Shown: piece by piece, positions 60,201-64,000 of the stretch | How the letters are laid out: every line of letters starts with the position of its first letter | How positions within the stretch are numbered: the first letter of the stretch is position 1 | NCBI GenBank assembly: GCA_964023275.1 | Contig: OZ029917.1 | Coordinates: 27,098,505-27,162,504 of the forward strand | Reading direction: 5' to 3' | Length of the DNA stretch: 64,000 bases | Source of the DNA: Norana najaformis | Taxonomy: Eukaryota > Annelida > Clitellata > Crassiclitellata > Hormogastridae | Notes under the pieces: model-generated | What the model saw: the letters and a program-made list of their open reading frames with translations, nothing else | What the model was told of the DNA's origin: nothing | The model's database searches: none | Translations under genes and position numbers: made by a program

Positions 60201-63200
60201 TCTTTAAATGGCACAATATAGATGACCAGATCTAGCCATTCACACATGATTGTTCAATCGACTGACAGAAGCCCGTACAATTCATGTACCCATTTTATAC
60301 ATTACTCTGCTCAGGGGCGCTAGTGGCACAGAAATCTTTCGATGTCTCTGAGCAAGTGGAGCTAAAGCCTGAATGTATGTATGTGTGCATGTATCAAAAC
60401 ACTCCATTTAGCGTCTTTTATGTACCTGAAATGCACAGCAGTACCTCTCTCATGATCAGTGAGAAAACAGCAGATTACACAAATATCATTTAGTATTCAG
60501 CATGGAAGCAAGTAAGTATGTAAGACATTTGTTAACATGCATGTGTCCATCGATCAAGTGAGGAACTGTACGCAAAATGCCCTTAAGAGACTCTTTGTTG
60601 AAGCACATAAGCAAACTACAAGATCCGCAATGACACCGTTTAAGCCTTGAGCATAGCATTCATTTGCATATTAGCCCATGAACAGGTTTTGAAGAAGAGA
60701 GACATACCCTAGATTCATCAACAGATTCTGTATCTGAAAACCCAGCTGGTTTCGGACGATTTATCACAGCACGCAAGGCAGCATCTTTGGAAGATGATTC
60801 AACATTAGTTGGTGATCGCTTCAAACCCGAAGTACCTTCTCGACCAGAGGACGCTACGACAGACAAATAAGCAGAACATTAGAGCAAGAAGTGAATGAAC
60901 TGCAGTGAAATACAGGCAAAGCTGACATAAGCTGAACAAATCAATGTTATCTTCCAGTACCATGCAGAGTCATAAAACAATCCATTGCTCCAAAGTGAAG
61001 AACGGTAATTGTCTGAACTTGGTAGTCCTGTACCAATCTACAGCAAATATGATAATCTTTGTACAACTGAACTTAATTTAAGCCAGAAAACAGAACTTAT
61101 TTTTAGAAGACAGCCCTTTCCTGAAATAATGCTTATTAGTGTACACTTCACATAATGTAGAAAGACAGCTTTGAGAAACCTAATTGCCATTGCCTGAACA
61201 GCCTTTTTAAAAGACTCTTTATAAAAAGGTCAGTAATAGATGCCCAGCTAAATTTTTTCTTATGTTGCACGCTTGCTACACAACTAGTTGTCATAATTTA
61301 AATCACCAAAAATTTCCAGTAAACACACCAGCTGCATGTTCACCATGTACTCGGCTTCCTCTTCTCGGCGGAGCAGTAGGCCGTCCCTCGATAGAAGCAT
61401 AAACAGACGAATGAATGCCTCGAGATGGGGTAGTGGGTGGAGCGGCTGTGGCACTGGGGCCATTTCTTCGTCCATGTTGACGTGATCCTACTGAAGTGCC
61501 ACTTGTGGACTTCGTATCATTTGCGTCCGTGGGTGGACTCTAGGCAGAGCAAATGCATGATGTCAATATGTCTTATGTCAATGGAAAAGTTCTCATATGC
61601 ATGCTACATAGATGTCTGTTTGTGTTGAAAAGATAACTCAAAGGGGTTAAAAATTCTGAGAAAGGGCTACAGATCAATGCTTTAATTCTGGCACATTTTA
61701 TATGGTAACACAGATAGACAACATTACAAAAATATAAATTTTATAAGAAAACATAGAGTTATGAAAATAAAGTTGAGATAACATCAATCTTTTCCACAAT
61801 CCAAAGGTGACACGAGATAATTGCTCAGAAGTTTCTTTCCCTCCAAATAAATTATTTCTTATGTTGAAGCCTTGGACATCCTAACACAGCATGATACCGA
61901 GAATGCAGCAACACTTGCACAAGATTGCCCCTATGACCCCTAAACTTAGTTACAAGGACTGGGATTGTAAAATCTGCATCTGCTCTACAGTTACTGCATC
62001 ATCATCATCCTCCTCCACCTCCTCATCCGCCTCCTCCTTCTCCTCCTCCTCACCATCATCATCATTGTTAGGCCCTGATGCCAACCATTAGGCAGCTATG
62101 TATGTCAATGAGTGATTTCCATTCTTTTCGGTTGTCAACTCCGGAGCTTTTCTCATATTACATCCAAGTTTTGCTATGTCCTTGTTAGTACAGCCTATCC
62201 ATCACAGTTGTAGACTTCCTCTGTTTCTTTCCCCTTCAAATCTTGCATGCTGTAACTTGTGTGGCATTTGGTCAACTTGCATTCTCTACACATAACCACT
62301 GGAGTCTTCATTGAATAACTTTATCCAACAGAACTGTTTTCAGTGACTGCCTTATTTCTTCATTCTAATTTTATTAGTCTTCAGATTTCTGCAATTTTTT
62401 GTAGCCAACTCATTTCTGCACATAATTCAAATGGGCCTTTACATCTGCTGGTGGCCCACAGGAGCCACCACCTTGTTTGGGCTGGCCTTGTGGGCGACCT
62501 CAACTGGCTGGCACCATGCTCAAACCCAGTATACATCTCGCTGCTGGCCATACTTGGGTTCATCATTCATGAGAGGGGGTTGCTGTGCTCGGGCCTGTCT
62601 GCATCTGCTGGTGGTCCTGCGGGAGCAACCAGTGTTTGGGCAGGCCTCATGGGTAGGCTCAGCTGGCGTTGTGCTCAAACTGTGCTCAGATCCCATCTTG
62701 TGTTGCAGTCATCTTGTTTCTGGCCGCACTTGGGCTCATCGTGCCAATGAGAAAGGTTTTGAGGAATCGCTGTTTTCAAACCCCCTTTTACATCTACCAC
62801 TGATTTTAGACTAACCGATGACTTGATGCCCAATAGGTGGTAAGTCGCATAAATCTTATCATATCTGTGTAGCTGCAAAGAATCAGTGATCTCTTCAGCT
62901 GTGTATCCCATGTCAACCATGATGTCTTCAAAAACAGAAACAGAAAATTCAGATGGTTCAGCTGATTGTGCATTGGATTTAAAGAGGAGCTCATACTGAA
63001 GACGTTAGCCTCCAAAGCAGCAAGTAGGTTACACTGCGATATATGTCGATTTAACATGAAAGGTGTGGGATTCGAACCCAGGTTGGAGCGGCGAGTAGCC
63101 AACATGTTAGCCACTTGGCCACTGAGGCATCTTCATTTAGCTGAGAAATCATCTAAGAACAAAACAACTGCACAGCCCTCATTCGATTCATAACTCACTG

Positions 63201-63945
63201 GCTTCATTTAGTTAAGCATTAAATGGCATGAATTAGCAGTAACAACTGTAAAAACAAAACAAGTTCTAAATAAGGAAAGTAAAGAGAAAGTCATAGTCTC
63301 TGCAGCAAAGCTAGATAAGTTTACGTCTAAACCACACTTATTTTACAACTGAGAGCCAGAACAAAATGTATCTTAACATTTATATATCAGTTTGAACCAC
63401 AGACTATCTGAAAATAATTATTCTGAGTGGCCCACAAAACACTTGGCATATTCAGCATAGTATCTGTTATTGCAAAATGTGTTTTAGATCACCAGTGCAC
63501 TATCAAGGTATTAGGCTGCATAATTTTACACAGACTATTTGCTAACTTACTTACCTTTCCAGGATCTCACTTCAAACAGCAGAATCACTGATTGAATTGC
63601 TGTAGTAAATTAACCAACTGTCTGACAGAATGTCTGAGTCTCTTCTGCTGTACTTATAAAATAGAAAATACTGAGGAGTTCCTATCAGTGGCACTAATGA
63701 TAATTTTCCATTTTCACCATCTAAATCAACAGACCAGTCTCCCTGCTGGAAAAGAGGTTCTCTGGGATGTTTTGCAAAATCAATTTTAGGCCGACTCTAA
63801 ACACCCATACTCTGCCTCACAATAAGAATTTCAGAAACAAGTTCTAACCAATTCTTTTGTTGTCGAGAACCTGAGGGGGTTCTTCGTACGGCTTGAGTTC
63901 ATTTCCTTCGTAGCCGACATTCAACCACGGATCCCTCATCGCATT
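57241..63945 (-). CDS. MARK: MARK/PAR-1 serine-threonine kinase, post-kinase exons (kinase domain off the right edge)
   Basis: MARK/PAR-1 kinases phosphorylate microtubule-associated and polarity proteins. Eight exons join in phase: 63849-63945, 62816-62925, 61329-61539, 60708-60853, 59844-59882, 58984-59153, 58338-58493, 57241-57483. The first reads MRDPWLNVGYEGNELKPYEE, the end of the kinase domain and linker. Together with the start of the second it leads into the UBA domain: IMVDMGYTAEEITDSLQLHR, then YDKIYATYHLLGIKSS, nearly the family pattern (MV.MGY..EEI.DSL...YDE..ATYLLLG.KSS). The rest is the Ser/Thr/Pro-rich spacer: SRQHGRRNGPSATAAPPTTP in exon 3, RSPTNVESSSKDAALRAVIN in exon 4, RFARMSATYKRTPSVEANIK in exon 6, MASASSPHADLLNDA in exon 7, and KTVLGVTGHDRAAEPHSTTT plus SFLNKLASRLSKR in exon 8. 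The last resembles the MARK segment FF.KLTSKL.RR just before KA1. Each intron follows GT-AG. An exon-6 donor choice (58984) is the least certain. SINE copies and a tRNA-like element lie in its introns. Confidence 0.85.
57600..57755 (-). mobile_element. SINE family 2, copy G, in a MARK intron
   Basis: The plus strand shows the complements of the family's 3' half: ACCATATGGCTTTGACCCTG, CTCATTTTTCAATGAATTA, TTTGAATGGGTACCACACCA, GGTCTCCATGTACGGACC and CTGGCCTGGGATTCAAATCT. The head is missing. It lies in the intron between exons 57241-57483 and 58338-58493, in the gene's own orientation. Confidence 0.8.
59619..59702. repeat. (GATA)n/(GACA)n microsatellite in a MARK intron
   Basis: Interrupted TAGA/CAGA tetranucleotides. 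It lies in the intron just before the 13-codon exon in genomic order. Confidence 0.85.
61998..62070. repeat. (CATCAT)/(CTCCTC) trinucleotide tract in a MARK intron
   Basis: ATC and CTC trinucleotides with C/T interruptions. Ser-rich open frames across it are artefacts. Confidence 0.85.
62442..62760. repeat. Diverged tandem duplication of about 160 bases in a MARK intron
   Basis: Both units start CATCTGCTGGTGG (62442 and 62602). They continue through GGAGC.ACCA...TGTTTGGGC, GGCCT.(G)TGGG..., C(A/T)CAACTGGC-type, TGCTCAAAC and a T.TTGGG(T/C)TCATC.T ending. It is GC-richer than the surrounding intron, and a 135-codon frame (62343-62750) spans both units. Confidence 0.8.
63062..63136 (-). mobile_element. 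tRNA-like sequence (probable SINE head or tRNA pseudogene)
   Basis: On the minus strand: GTGGCCAAGTGGCTAA (A box) and, 36 bases on, a perfect B box GGTTCGAATCC. Between them a central loop is readable (GTTGGCTACTCGCCGC). The acceptor-stem halves do not pair, so it is unlikely to be an active tRNA. It lies in the MARK intron between exons 62816-62925 and 63849-63945, in the gene's orientation. Its head differs from both SINE families above. Confidence 0.6.
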
Positions 63946-64000
63946 CTGAAATGATTACATAACTTTTCACAAGACTTTTCTACCTTTTTCACTGTTTTTG

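Overview
This is a 64-kb piece of an animal nuclear genome. Protein genes are split by introns with GT/AG or GC/AG borders. Long microsatellites, tRNA-derived SINEs, decayed LINEs and gypsy-type LTR remnants and a hAT-like DNA element are all present, and coding density is very low. The palindrome TAGGCCTA recurs far above chance. I associate that with marine invertebrates such as echinoderms or other deuterostomes, but this is only an impression and the phylum is not proven by anything here.

Three host genes are recognisable. (1) At the left edge on the minus strand is the first coding exon of a DUSP19-like dual-specificity phosphatase (2069-2282); its catalytic domain must lie beyond base 1. 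(2) At 42899-44185 on the plus strand is a complete, single-exon rhodopsin-class GPCR of the NPY/NPF/PrRP-receptor type. (3) On the minus strand from the right edge down to at least 57241 is the post-kinase part of a MARK/PAR-1 kinase: kinase-domain C-end, UBA domain and spacer exons. Its kinase domain is outside the window. Three further small exons (53363-56724) fit in phase but do not encode a recognisable KA1 domain.

Nearly everything between 3 kb and 42 kb is accessory DNA. LINE remnants from several families sit at 1.4, 4-5.5, 12-13, 14.7-17, 24.7, 26, 38-39, 49.5 and 54 kb. Gypsy remnants are an RNase H fragment at 8.7-9.1 kb and a gag-like region at 20.6-22.4 kb. A 1.4-kb hAT-like element at 17776-19198 has a perfect 8-bp target duplication. 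Two decayed copies of an uncharacterised, apparently multi-copy protein gene lie in the same orientation at 29.3-30.9 and 32.4-34.3 kb. Two SINE families (one with a tRNA-Thr-like head, one with another tRNA-like head) account for at least eleven insertions, several of them beside or inside the GPCR and MARK genes. A short palindromic minisatellite (GGTGGA/TCCACC units) occupies 5.54-5.85 kb.

The genes do not form an operon or a pathway; each is an independent locus. Similarity statements come from reading the translations and from memory of the families; no search was run.
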